A stretch of 64,000 nucleotides of DNA from Acidiphilium sp. PA. Its GTDB lineage: Bacteria; Pseudomonadota; Alphaproteobacteria; Acetobacterales; Acetobacteraceae. The notes under the pieces are model-generated. The model was not told the origin of the DNA. It ran no database searches and was given only the letters and a program-made list of their open reading frames with translations. The stretch covers positions 1 to 64,000 of the forward strand of contig NZ_JAIMBY010000002.1 of NCBI RefSeq assembly GCF_026191915.1. Direction: 5' to 3'. The position numbers were made by a program, and so were the translations under genes. Below are positions 19,074-27,424 of this stretch, piece after piece; position 1 is the stretch's first letter, and the number at the start of each line of letters is the position of its first letter.

Positions 19074-21902
19074 ATGAACCCGCTCAAACAACTCGCTGAA
19101 ACCGGCCAGGCTCCATGGCTTGACTTCGTTCAGCGTGACCTGATCGAGGGCGGCGAGCTGACGAAAATGATCGAGCGGGACGGGCTAAAGGGTGTGACCT
19201 CTAACCCCTCGATCTTCGAAAAAGCGATCGCCCATGCGCCGGAATATGGCGCGGCGTTCGAGCGCTTCGTGAAGCATGGCGATCATGAACCGATGGCGAT
19301 TTACGAGCATCTGGCGATCGGTGATATCAAGGCAGCGGCCGATGTACTACTGCCGGTGTATCAGGCGACCAACGGACGGGATGGGTATATCAGCCTCGAG
19401 GTCTCGCCATATCTTGCGATGGATACCGAAGCGACGATCATCGAGGCGCGGCGCCTGCACAAGGCGGTCGACAAGCCCAATCTGATGGTAAAGGTACCCG
19501 CGACCCCCGCTGGCATTCCCGCGATCCGCACGCTGATCGGCGAGGGGATTTCGATCAATGTAACGCTATTGTTCGCTGTACCTACGTATGAGGCCGTCGC
19601 ACATGCCTATATCGAGGGGCTTGAACACTTTGCGGCGCAGGGTGGTGATGTTTCGAAAATCGCGAGTGTCGCGAGCTTTTTCGTCAGCCGGATCGATAAT
19701 GTCATCGACAAGCAGTTGCAGAAAAAAATTGATGCGGGCGGCGACGCGGCGCTGAAGCCATTACTGGGCAAGGCGGCGATCGCAAATGCGAAAGTAGCCT
19801 ATGCAGCCTATAAGAAGTTATTTTCAGGCGCGAAATGGAAAGCATTGGAAGCGAAGGGGGCACATACCCAGCGCCTGCTCTGGGCGTCCACCAGCGTGAA
19901 GAACCCGGCCTATCCGGATACGCTCTATGTCGAGACATTGATCGGCCGTGATACAGTGAACACTATGCCGCCCGCGACGATGGATGCGTTCCGCGACCAT
20001 GGCAAGGCGACGCCGGATGCGGTGGAGCAAGACCTCGACGGGGCGATGGCTATTCTGAAATCGCTTGAACAGCACGGTATTTCGCTTGAGACTGTTACGG
20101 ACGATCTGGTGACCGATGGGGTTCGCCAGTTCGCAACCGCGTTCGATCAACTGCTCGGCGCGGTGGCGGTCAAGCGTTCGGCCCTGGTGCCAGTGAATGA
20201 AGCGACGATCGAAGCGGATGATGCATTGAAGGCGGCGGTTGCCGAGGCCGGTCAACATTGGTTAGCCGAGGGCACGATCCGCAAGCTGTGGGCCGGGGAT
20301 AAGCAGGTCTGGACCGGCGCGGATGAAGACAAATGGCTTGGTTGGCTCGATATCGTCGACCATGAGCATGCGCATGCCGGAACGCTCACGCGCTTCGCGG
20401 AGTCAATCAAAGAGCATGGGTTCAGGCATATCGCGCTGCTCGGCATGGGAGGCTCGAGCCTTGGGCCGGAAGTCCTGGCGCGGAGCTTCGGCCAGCAGGC
20501 GGGATTTCCCGAATTTCACATGCTGGATTCGACTGATCCGGCGCAAATCCGGACGCTGGAAGCCGCGCTGGATTTAAAGAAGACGATGTTCATCGTGTCG
20601 TCGAAATCAGGATCGACGCTGGAGCCCAACATATTCCTCGCCTATTTCAAATGGCGCATGATCGAGACGGTCGGTGCGGCCGACTGGGCGAGGCATTTCA
20701 CCGCGGTGACCGACCCAGGGTCCGCGATGGAACATTTGGCGCATCGGGATCATTTTGCGCATGTATTCCACGGCGTGAAATCGATTGGCGGGCGGTATTC
20801 CGTGCTGTCGAAATTCGGGCTGGTGCCGGCAGCGGCCCTGGGTATCGATGTTGAAACATTCCTCGCCCACACGGCGCATATGGTGAAATCATGCAGCGCC
20901 AGTGTGCCGGTCGATCAGAATCCGGGGGCACAGCTGGGCTTGCTGCTCGGCGTTGCGGCGAAACGGTTCAAGCGGGACAAAGTGACAATCATCGCCTCGC
21001 CCGGCATTGCCGATCTCGGGGCCTGGCTTGAACAACTGATTGCCGAATCGACCGGCAAGCTCGGGCTTGGCTTGATCCCGGTCGATGGCGAACCGCTCGA
21101 AGATGTCAGCGTCTATGGCGATGACAGGGTGTTTGCGTATCTGTGCCTCGCCGATGATGAACACAAGGGACAGGCGGCGCATGTTGCGGCACTCGCGCGG
21201 GCGGGTCATCCCGTCGTGCGGGTCATGGTGCGCGATGTGATGAGCATCGGACAGGAGTTTTTTCGCTGGGAAATGGCAACGGCAATTGCCGGTGCGATCA
21301 TCGGGATCAATCCGTTCGATCAGCCGGATGTCGAGGCCAGCAAAATCAAAACGCGCGCTTTGACCGATGCCTATGAGCAGGGCGGTTTGGCTCCGCAGGG
21401 CGAGCCGGTGTTTCGCGAGAACGGCATAGCGGTGTTTGCCGATGCCACCAACGCTGCGGAATTGGGCCGGCATAATTCGTTGTCGGCATATTTGAAGCAG
21501 CATTTCGGTCGTACCGAACCGGGTGATTACATCGCGATTCTGGCCTACATCGAACGCGACAAGGCGCATGTTGCTGCGCTCGAGCGTGTCCGCAAGCGGC
21601 TGATGACGCACCGCAAGGTTGCGACGTGCCTCGGCTTCGGTCCCCGGTTCCTCCATTCCACGGGTCAAGCTTACAAAGGTGGGCCCAACACCGGTGTGTT
21701 TCTGCAGATTACGACCGATGACGCGCATGATCTGCCGGTGCCTGGCCATAAATACAGCTTTAGCCAGGTGAAGGCCGCGCAGGCCGAGGGCGATCTGAGC
21801 GTACTGGTCGAGCGCGAGCGACGGGTGATCCGCGTTCATTTCAAAGATGTCGCGCGCGGGCTGCAGGATCTGACCCGTGCTTTGGAGCACGCGTTTCACT
21901 GA
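19074..21902 (+). CDS. tal-pgi: Bifunctional transaldolase / glucose-6-phosphate isomerase
   Basis: One 942-residue polypeptide carries two enzymes. Residues about 1-370 are a transaldolase: GVTSNPSIFEKAI, and PNLMVKVPATPAGI with the Schiff-base Lys, then SINVTLLFAVPTYEAVA. Residues about 395-942 are glucose-6-phosphate isomerase: LLGMGGSSLGPEVLA, FIVSSKSGSTLEPN and the sugar-binding GVKSIGGRYSVLSKFG. Such fusions are known in acetic acid bacteria and some other groups. It links the non-oxidative pentose pathway to fructose-6-phosphate and glycolysis or gluconeogenesis. An AGGAG site (19061-19065) precedes the ATG by 8 bases. It heads a seven-gene operon, and gnd follows after 36 bases. Confidence 0.95.
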   Translation: MNPLKQLAETGQAPWLDFVQRDLIEGGELTKMIERDGLKGVTSNPSIFEKAIAHAPEYGAAFERFVKHGDHEPMAIYEHLAIGDIKAAADVLLPVYQATNGRDGYISLEVSPYLAMDTEATIIEARRLHKAVDKPNLMVKVPATPAGIPAIRTLIGEGISINVTLLFAVPTYEAVAHAYIEGLEHFAAQGGDVSKIASVASFFVSRIDNVIDKQLQKKIDAGGDAALKPLLGKAAIANAKVAYAAYKKLFSGAKWKALEAKGAHTQRLLWASTSVKNPAYPDTLYVETLIGRDTVNTMPPATMDAFRDHGKATPDAVEQDLDGAMAILKSLEQHGISLETVTDDLVTDGVRQFATAFDQLLGAVAVKRSALVPVNEATIEADDALKAAVAEAGQHWLAEGTIRKLWAGDKQVWTGADEDKWLGWLDIVDHEHAHAGTLTRFAESIKEHGFRHIALLGMGGSSLGPEVLARSFGQQAGFPEFHMLDSTDPAQIRTLEAALDLKKTMFIVSSKSGSTLEPNIFLAYFKWRMIETVGAADWARHFTAVTDPGSAMEHLAHRDHFAHVFHGVKSIGGRYSVLSKFGLVPAAALGIDVETFLAHTAHMVKSCSASVPVDQNPGAQLGLLLGVAAKRFKRDKVTIIASPGIADLGAWLEQLIAESTGKLGLGLIPVDGEPLEDVSVYGDDRVFAYLCLADDEHKGQAAHVAALARAGHPVVRVMVRDVMSIGQEFFRWEMATAIAGAIIGINPFDQPDVEASKIKTRALTDAYEQGGLAPQGEPVFRENGIAVFADATNAAELGRHNSLSAYLKQHFGRTEPGDYIAILAYIERDKAHVAALERVRKRLMTHRKVATCLGFGPRFLHSTGQAYKGGPNTGVFLQITTDDAHDLPVPGHKYSFSQVKAAQAEGDLSVLVERERRVIRVHFKDVARGLQDLTRALEHAFH

Positions 21903-21938
21903 GACGATCGAACGGACCTCAACAAGGAAAGCCGGCAC

Positions 21939-22937
21939 ATGAAAATCGGAATTATCGGCCTTGGCCGCATGGGCGCAAACATCGCGCGCCGCCTGATGCG
22001 TGATAAGCACGAATGCGTCGTGTTCGACAAATCGGCCGATGCCGTCAAGGGACTCGAGACGGATGGCGCGATCGGTGCGGCCGATCTGGCATCGATGGTC
22101 AAGGCACTTGATGCACCGCGGGCGGTATGGGTGATGCTGCCCTCCGGCAAGATTACCGAGGATACGATCGAGGCGCTGGCTGCAGTGATGTCAGCAAACG
22201 ACATCATCATCGATGGTGGAAACAGCTTCTATAAAGACGACATTCGCCGTGCCGCCAGCCTGAAGGAGAAGGGGCTGCACTACGTCGATGTCGGGACATC
22301 CGGCGGCATCTGGGGTATCGATCGAGGCTATTGCATGATGATCGGCGGTGAGACCGAAATCGTCGCTCATCTCGACCCCATCTTCAAGACGCTCGCACCC
22401 GGCATCGGCACGATCGACAAGACACCCGATCGCAAGGGACACGACCCGCGAGCCGAGCAGGGCTATATTCATGCCGGCCCGGTTGGTGCCGGGCATTTCG
22501 TCAAAATGGTGCATAATGGCATCGAATACGGGCTGATGCAGGCCTATGCGGAGGGGTTCGACATTCTACGCAACAAGGCCTCGACCGATCTGCCGGAGGC
22601 CCAGCGGTTCGACCTCAACCTCGCTGATATTTCCGAAGTGTGGCGGCGCGGCAGCGTGATATCATCGTGGCTGCTCGATCTGACCGCCGCCGCATTGGCC
22701 AAAGATGAGAAACTTGCTGCCTACACCGGGTATGTTGAGGACTCCGGTGAAGGGCGCTGGACAATCGAGGCGGCGATCGAGGAGGCGGTGCCGGCGGAGG
22801 TGTTGACCGCATCGCTGTTCGCACGATTCCGGTCCCGCCAGGAACACACGTTTGGCGAGAAAATGCTTTCAGCGATGCGCCAAGGCTTCGGCGGCCATCT
22901 GGAGCAGGGCCATACCCCGGTTGCGAAGGGCGATTGA
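21939..22937 (+). CDS. gnd: 6-phosphogluconate dehydrogenase (decarboxylating), short type
   Basis: This enzyme oxidises and decarboxylates 6-phosphogluconate to ribulose-5-phosphate. At 332 residues it is the short form (about 300-340) found in many alphaproteobacteria, which is often NAD-dependent, rather than the 470-residue NADP form. Motifs: [14 protein letters not shown] (dinucleotide fold), with Asp in ECVVFDKS at the end of strand 2, which suits NAD. The substrate site is [14 protein letters not shown] and [20 protein letters not shown], and the catalytic region is [19 protein letters not shown]. Two bases separate its stop from the zwf ATG. Confidence 0.94.
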   Translation: MKIGIIGLGRMGANIARRLMRDKHECVVFDKSADAVKGLETDGAIGAADLASMVKALDAPRAVWVMLPSGKITEDTIEALAAVMSANDIIIDGGNSFYKDDIRRAASLKEKGLHYVDVGTSGGIWGIDRGYCMMIGGETEIVAHLDPIFKTLAPGIGTIDKTPDRKGHDPRAEQGYIHAGPVGAGHFVKMVHNGIEYGLMQAYAEGFDILRNKASTDLPEAQRFDLNLADISEVWRRGSVISSWLLDLTAAALAKDEKLAAYTGYVEDSGEGRWTIEAAIEEAVPAEVLTASLFARFRSRQEHTFGEKMLSAMRQGFGGHLEQGHTPVAKGD

Positions 22938-22939
22938 TT

Positions 22940-24544
22940 ATGGCCGATCTGATGAACCATCCGCATGGTGAAACCGCGACGCCGGCGCAGCCCGCTTCGG
23001 CCAAACCGCCTGGACCGTGCAGCATCGTTATCTTCGGGGCCGGCGGTGATCTGACCAAGCGGCTGTTGATGCCGGCGTTGTATAATCTGGCGAATACCGG
23101 CTTGACGCCGGAGAAATTCGTGTTGATCGGTGCGGATATCGCCAAGCGCAGCATCGATGACTGGAAAGCCTCCTTGCACAAGACGCTGGAGAGCTTCATC
23201 GGCGATCCGAATGCCGAGGACCAGATCAAGTCAATTGATGAAGCAAACTGGTCGAAACTCGCGGCACATATGTCGTATGTCCAGGGGGATTTTACCGATG
23301 CGGGCTTCTATAGATCGCTGAAGACCGAGCTGGAATCGCTGGAATTGCAGCATGGCACCGGCGGCAACCGGCTGTTTTATCTGGCAGTCGCCGATCGATT
23401 TTTCGGAACCATCGTGGAACATTTAGGTTCGGCCGGGCTGGTCGAGCACAAAGACTACGAGGGTGCGCCCTGGCGGCGGGTGGTGATCGAAAAACCGTTC
23501 GGACACAGCCTCGATTCGGCCAAAGCACTGAACGCGCAGGTGCTCTCGGTACTAAAGGAGCAGCAAATCTATCGGATCGATCATTTCCTGGGCAAGGAAA
23601 CGGTCCAGAACATCATGGCGTTGCGATTTGGCAATGGCATGTTCGAGCCAATCTGGAATCGTGACCGCATCGATCATGTGCAGATCACGGTTGCCGAGAC
23701 CGTCGGGGTCGAAGGGCGGGGAAAATTCTATGAGCAGACCGGCGCGCTGCGCGACATGGTGCCAAACCATGTGTTTCAGCTGCTTGCCATGGTGACGATG
23801 GAGCCGCCGGTGGGTTTCAAGCCAGAAGCGATCCGCGACAAGAAATACGATCTGTTCGCCTCGATCGAGACATTGGCGGATGACGATGCGGTGCGCGGCC
23901 AGTACGGCGCCGGCACGGTCGCCGGCAAGCCAGTCATTGCGTATCGGGACGAGCCAGATGTTGCAAAGGACTCTGCGGTCGAAACTTACGTGGGCTTGCG
24001 CTTGAAGATCAACAACTGGCGCTGGGCTGGCGTGCCGTTCTATATCAGAACCGGCAAGCACATGACGTGTCGGATGACCGAGATTGCGATCCAGTTCAAG
24101 AAGGCACCGCTCGCGGCATTTCAGGACACTTCCCTTGAAACCCTCCCGCCGAACTGGCTGGTGCTGCGCATTCAGCCCGATGAAGGGATTGCCCTGCAAT
24201 TCGAAGTCAAGCGGCCAGGGCAGACGATGCGTCTGGCGCCGGCGAACATGGAGTTTCGCTACCGTGATTGGTTCAAGCCAGAACCGAATGTCGGCTATGA
24301 GACGCTCCTGTACGATTGCATGATCGGGGATCAGACGCTGTTCCAGCGGGCTGACATGGTCGAGGAAACCTGGCGTGTAGTGCAGGGTGTGATTGACCAT
24401 TGGGAGTCGTCCAAACCTTCGGATTTCCCGAATTATGAGAGCGGCGGAGCGGGCCCGGCGGCATCGGATGCGTTGCTGTCCCATGACGACAAGACTCGCC
24501 ATTGGCGTCCCGTCAGCCTACCGGCGAAGGACGATCGCGCATGA
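22940..24544 (+). CDS. zwf: Glucose-6-phosphate 1-dehydrogenase
   Basis: This enzyme catalyses the first step of the oxidative pentose phosphate pathway, G6P to 6-phosphogluconolactone with NAD(P)H production. The 534-residue protein has the nucleotide-binding IVIFGAGGDLTKRLLMPALYNL and the active-site RIDHFLGKETVQNIMALRFGN with the catalytic His. The first 25 residues are a low-complexity extension (GETATPAQPASAKPPGP) not seen in most homologs. I chose the ATG at 22940 over a TTG two codons earlier because GAAGGG lies upstream at a usable distance. The stop overlaps the next start as ATGA. Confidence 0.96.
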   Translation: MADLMNHPHGETATPAQPASAKPPGPCSIVIFGAGGDLTKRLLMPALYNLANTGLTPEKFVLIGADIAKRSIDDWKASLHKTLESFIGDPNAEDQIKSIDEANWSKLAAHMSYVQGDFTDAGFYRSLKTELESLELQHGTGGNRLFYLAVADRFFGTIVEHLGSAGLVEHKDYEGAPWRRVVIEKPFGHSLDSAKALNAQVLSVLKEQQIYRIDHFLGKETVQNIMALRFGNGMFEPIWNRDRIDHVQITVAETVGVEGRGKFYEQTGALRDMVPNHVFQLLAMVTMEPPVGFKPEAIRDKKYDLFASIETLADDDAVRGQYGAGTVAGKPVIAYRDEPDVAKDSAVETYVGLRLKINNWRWAGVPFYIRTGKHMTCRMTEIAIQFKKAPLAAFQDTSLETLPPNWLVLRIQPDEGIALQFEVKRPGQTMRLAPANMEFRYRDWFKPEPNVGYETLLYDCMIGDQTLFQRADMVEETWRVVQGVIDHWESSKPSDFPNYESGGAGPAASDALLSHDDKTRHWRPVSLPAKDDRA

Positions 24545-25362
24545 ACGGCCGGATCGACCTTGTGTTAGCCGATGTGGATGGCACGCTCGTCACCAATGAT
24601 AAACGCCTGACCGAACGTGCAAAGCGCGCGGTGGCCGATTTGCGGCGAGCCGGCATCAAATTCGCCATCACCAGCGGTCGTCCGCCACGCGGCATGGAGA
24701 TGGTGAGCACGCCGCTGGCCATCGACACGCCGATCGCAGGTTTCAACGGCGGCGTGCTGCTCGCACCGGATATGACGACGGTGCTGAACGCCTATGATCT
24801 GCCGGTCGACGTGATCGGCAAGGCGATTGCACTGCTCGATGGGCACGGGCTCGATGTCTGGATTTATACCAAGACGCGCTGGTTGATCCGGGATGCCGCG
24901 GCACCGCATGTGGCCCGCGAGACGAGCACGGTGCAGTTCGATGCCGAGGTTGTCGATCATTTCTCAGCCGATGATTGGAAGACAGTCGTCAAGATCGTAG
25001 GCGTTACCGATGACAAAGCGAAGATGCAAGCTGCCCTCGCCGCGGCGGCAAAGGAATTCGGCGACCACGTGACGGCTGCCTGCTCGCAGCCCTATTACCT
25101 CGACATCACCAACGCCAAGGCCAATAAGGGAGCGGTCGTCGACAAACTTTCGGAATTGTTGAACATCCCGCATGAGCGGATCGCAACGATCGGGGACATG
25201 CCGAACGACGTGACGATGTTTCGCCGTAGTGGCGTTGCGATCGCGATGGGCAATGCCGATGACGATGTGAAATCACACGCAAAATTCACCACCGATAGCA
25301 ATGAGGACGAGGGATTTGCCAAGGCGATCGAGCGCTTCATTCTCGATGGGCACGGCGCGTGA
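24541..25362 (+). CDS. Cof-type HAD-superfamily sugar-phosphate phosphatase
   Basis: The 273-residue HAD hydrolase of the Cof/YbiV type starts DLVLADVDGTLVTNDKRLT (motif I, with the nucleophile Asp and the acid-base Asp). Motif II is FAITSGRPPRGMEM, and motif IV is IATIGDMPNDVTMFRRSGVAIAMGNA, with a C2 cap between. These enzymes dephosphorylate sugar phosphates or related metabolites. Its place between zwf and pgl, overlapped on both sides (ATGA and GTGA), suggests a substrate from this pathway, perhaps relief of sugar-phosphate stress or lactone-phosphate side products. That assignment is inference. Confidence 0.88.
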   Translation: MNGRIDLVLADVDGTLVTNDKRLTERAKRAVADLRRAGIKFAITSGRPPRGMEMVSTPLAIDTPIAGFNGGVLLAPDMTTVLNAYDLPVDVIGKAIALLDGHGLDVWIYTKTRWLIRDAAAPHVARETSTVQFDAEVVDHFSADDWKTVVKIVGVTDDKAKMQAALAAAAKEFGDHVTAACSQPYYLDITNAKANKGAVVDKLSELLNIPHERIATIGDMPNDVTMFRRSGVAIAMGNADDDVKSHAKFTTDSNEDEGFAKAIERFILDGHGA

Positions 25363-26099
25363 AACCGGCGTTTGGTGAGTTGCTGGTGGTGCCCGATGCC
25401 GAGGCTTTCGCGGAAGCGGGGGCCAGATTGCTGGCGGATACGGCCGCGATGGCGGGAGCGCGTTGCGTGATCGGGCTGGCCGGGGGCTCGACCCCGAGAT
25501 CGGTCTATCAGCGCCTGGCGTCGCCGCCCTATCATCATCAGATTCGCTGGAATGCGCTCGATTTCGTGCTCGGCGATGAGCGGTTCGTTGCGCCCGATAA
25601 TCCCGACAGCAATATGCGAATGATCGATCGCGCGCTGTTCAATCATGTCGAGCACGATCCGGCGCGGGTTCACGCGGTGCCCTATGAAGGGTTGACTGTA
25701 CAGCAGGCGGCAGAGCGTTATGAACAGACGCTTCAGACGCTGTACGGGGCCAAAACGCTCAGCACGGAGCGGCCGTTTTTCGATCTCTGTTTCCTCGGCA
25801 TGGGCGATGACGGGCACACGGCCTCGTTGTTGCCAGGACAGCAGCGGCTCCTGGACGAGCGTACCCGCTGGGTGCTGCCGGTGACGGAGGGACGCCCAGA
25901 GGCGAGGGTGACCCTGACCTACCCGGTGCTCAACAGCGCAAAGCTGATTGTCTTTGTCGTTTCAGGCAGCAGCAAGCGGTCGATGCTGGATGGCATTTTG
26001 AGTGGTGCGGAGACATCGGTGCCGGCCTCGCGCATCAGGCCATCGGGCCGCGTGCTGTGGCTGGTCGATCGGGATGCGGCGGGACGATGGGCGCAGTGA
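25359..26099 (+). CDS. pgl: 6-phosphogluconolactonase
   Basis: Pgl hydrolyses 6-phosphogluconolactone to 6-phosphogluconate, linking Zwf to Gnd. The 246-residue protein is of the DevB/SOL type: VIGLAGGSTPRSVYQRL, the DERFV signature in DFVLGDERFVAPDNPDSN, and FLGMGDDGHTASLLPG. It begins at a GTG that overlaps the previous stop (GTGA), so translation is probably coupled. Its last 13 bases overlap the start of the RpiA-GntK gene. Confidence 0.94.
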   Translation: MKPAFGELLVVPDAEAFAEAGARLLADTAAMAGARCVIGLAGGSTPRSVYQRLASPPYHHQIRWNALDFVLGDERFVAPDNPDSNMRMIDRALFNHVEHDPARVHAVPYEGLTVQQAAERYEQTLQTLYGAKTLSTERPFFDLCFLGMGDDGHTASLLPGQQRLLDERTRWVLPVTEGRPEARVTLTYPVLNSAKLIVFVVSGSSKRSMLDGILSGAETSVPASRIRPSGRVLWLVDRDAAGRWAQ

Positions 26100-27376
26100 C
26101 CGGCGAAACGACGATTGCCACACCCGATCAACAGAAGCGCGCCGCCGCACGTCAGGCGGCGCTCCTGGTCGAGACGGGGATGTATCTGGGGCTCGGCACC
26201 GGATCGACGACCGGATACTTTCTCGATGCGTTATCAGAACGGATAAAGACCGAGCGTATATCCATCACCTGTGTTGCGACCTCGCTCGCGACCGAGCGCC
26301 GCGCGGCTGAACTCGGCATTGGGATCGTGCCGCTGAGCGGCATGCTCGATCTGGCGGTCGATGGAGCGGACGAGGTTGCATTCGGCACGTTGCATCTCAT
26401 CAAGGGACTGGGCGGAGCATTGCTGCGCGAAAAGCAGATTGCCGAATCCGCGCGCCAGTTCGTTGTGATTGCCGATGAAAGCAAATTGGTGCGCCGGCTT
26501 GGCGAGCGCGCACCGCTGCCGGTCGAAATTGTGGACTTCGCGGTCGAGCGGACCGTCGCGCGGATCGGAGATATCGGCCTGTCGGGTGTGCTCCGCATGA
26601 GCGATGCAATGACGCCGTACCGGACAGACAATGGTAACCGGATCGTCGATTGCAGCATGGCACCCGGTATGGTGCCGGACCAGATCCATGCAGCGCTGAA
26701 AACCATCGCCGGCGTGGTCGAGACCGGCCTGTTCACCCACGGCTGCGCCGCTGCGATCATCGGCATGACGGATGGCAGCACGCGGCGCTTCGATGGTGAC
26801 CCTTGGGCACGGGCCGGCGTGGCATCGTATTTGGCAACGCTGCGCAACATGGGGTTGCCGCAGCCGCATCCCAAGCCGGTAATTGCGGTCATGGGGGTTT
26901 CGGCTTCAGGAAAATCGACTATTGGCGCCCTGCTGGCGGCGTGCCTGGGGGTTGCGTTCATCGATGGTGATGATCTGCACCCGCAAAGCAATCGCGAAAA
27001 AATGCAAGCGGGGCATCCGCTGAACGACAATGATCGCCTGCCGTGGCTGCATCGTATTGCCGGCGCGCTGCGTGCATGGCGGGACGCGGGTTGCGGCGGT
27101 GTGATCGTGAGTTCGTTGCTCACGCGTCATTATCGCGATCTGGTCCGCTCCGGCTGTGCGGGCCTGATTTTGGTGAATTTGACCGGCACGCGCGATCTGC
27201 TGGCGAAGCGCGCGGCAGGGCGGCACGGGCATTTCATGCCGCCTGATCTGCTCGACAGCCAGTTTGCGACATTGGAACCACCCGGTGCCGATGAAACCGT
27301 GATGAATATCGACGTTGACGCATCGCCGATCGCGATTGTCAGTTCGATCATGCAGCGTTTGACCGACGGCGTCTGA
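26087..27376 (+). CDS. rpiA-gntK: Fusion of ribose-5-phosphate isomerase A and gluconokinase
   Basis: One 429-residue frame carries two full enzymes. Residues about 12-245 are RpiA: YLGLGTGSTTGYFLDAL, DLAVDGADEVA with the catalytic acid region, and LIKGLGGALLREKQIA. Residues about 262-429 are a GntK-type shikimate-kinase-fold gluconokinase: AVMGVSASGKSTIGALLA (P-loop), FIDGDDLHPQSNREKM and GHPLNDNDRLPWL. The middle shows no stop or start signal, and the linker is only about 15 residues. The first half interconverts ribulose- and ribose-5-phosphate, and the second makes 6-phosphogluconate from gluconate. The ATG at 26087 was preferred over an earlier in-frame ATG at 26057 that would lie deeper in pgl. 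GH15 follows after 48 bases. Confidence 0.9.
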   Translation: MGAVTGETTIATPDQQKRAAARQAALLVETGMYLGLGTGSTTGYFLDALSERIKTERISITCVATSLATERRAAELGIGIVPLSGMLDLAVDGADEVAFGTLHLIKGLGGALLREKQIAESARQFVVIADESKLVRRLGERAPLPVEIVDFAVERTVARIGDIGLSGVLRMSDAMTPYRTDNGNRIVDCSMAPGMVPDQIHAALKTIAGVVETGLFTHGCAAAIIGMTDGSTRRFDGDPWARAGVASYLATLRNMGLPQPHPKPVIAVMGVSASGKSTIGALLAACLGVAFIDGDDLHPQSNREKMQAGHPLNDNDRLPWLHRIAGALRAWRDAGCGGVIVSSLLTRHYRDLVRSGCAGLILVNLTGTRDLLAKRAAGRHGHFMPPDLLDSQFATLEPPGADETVMNIDVDASPIAIVSSIMQRLTDGV

Positions 27377-27424
27377 GCACGCCGATCAGTAACACGCAAT
27401 CACCAGAGATGGAGGAGGGTCCGC

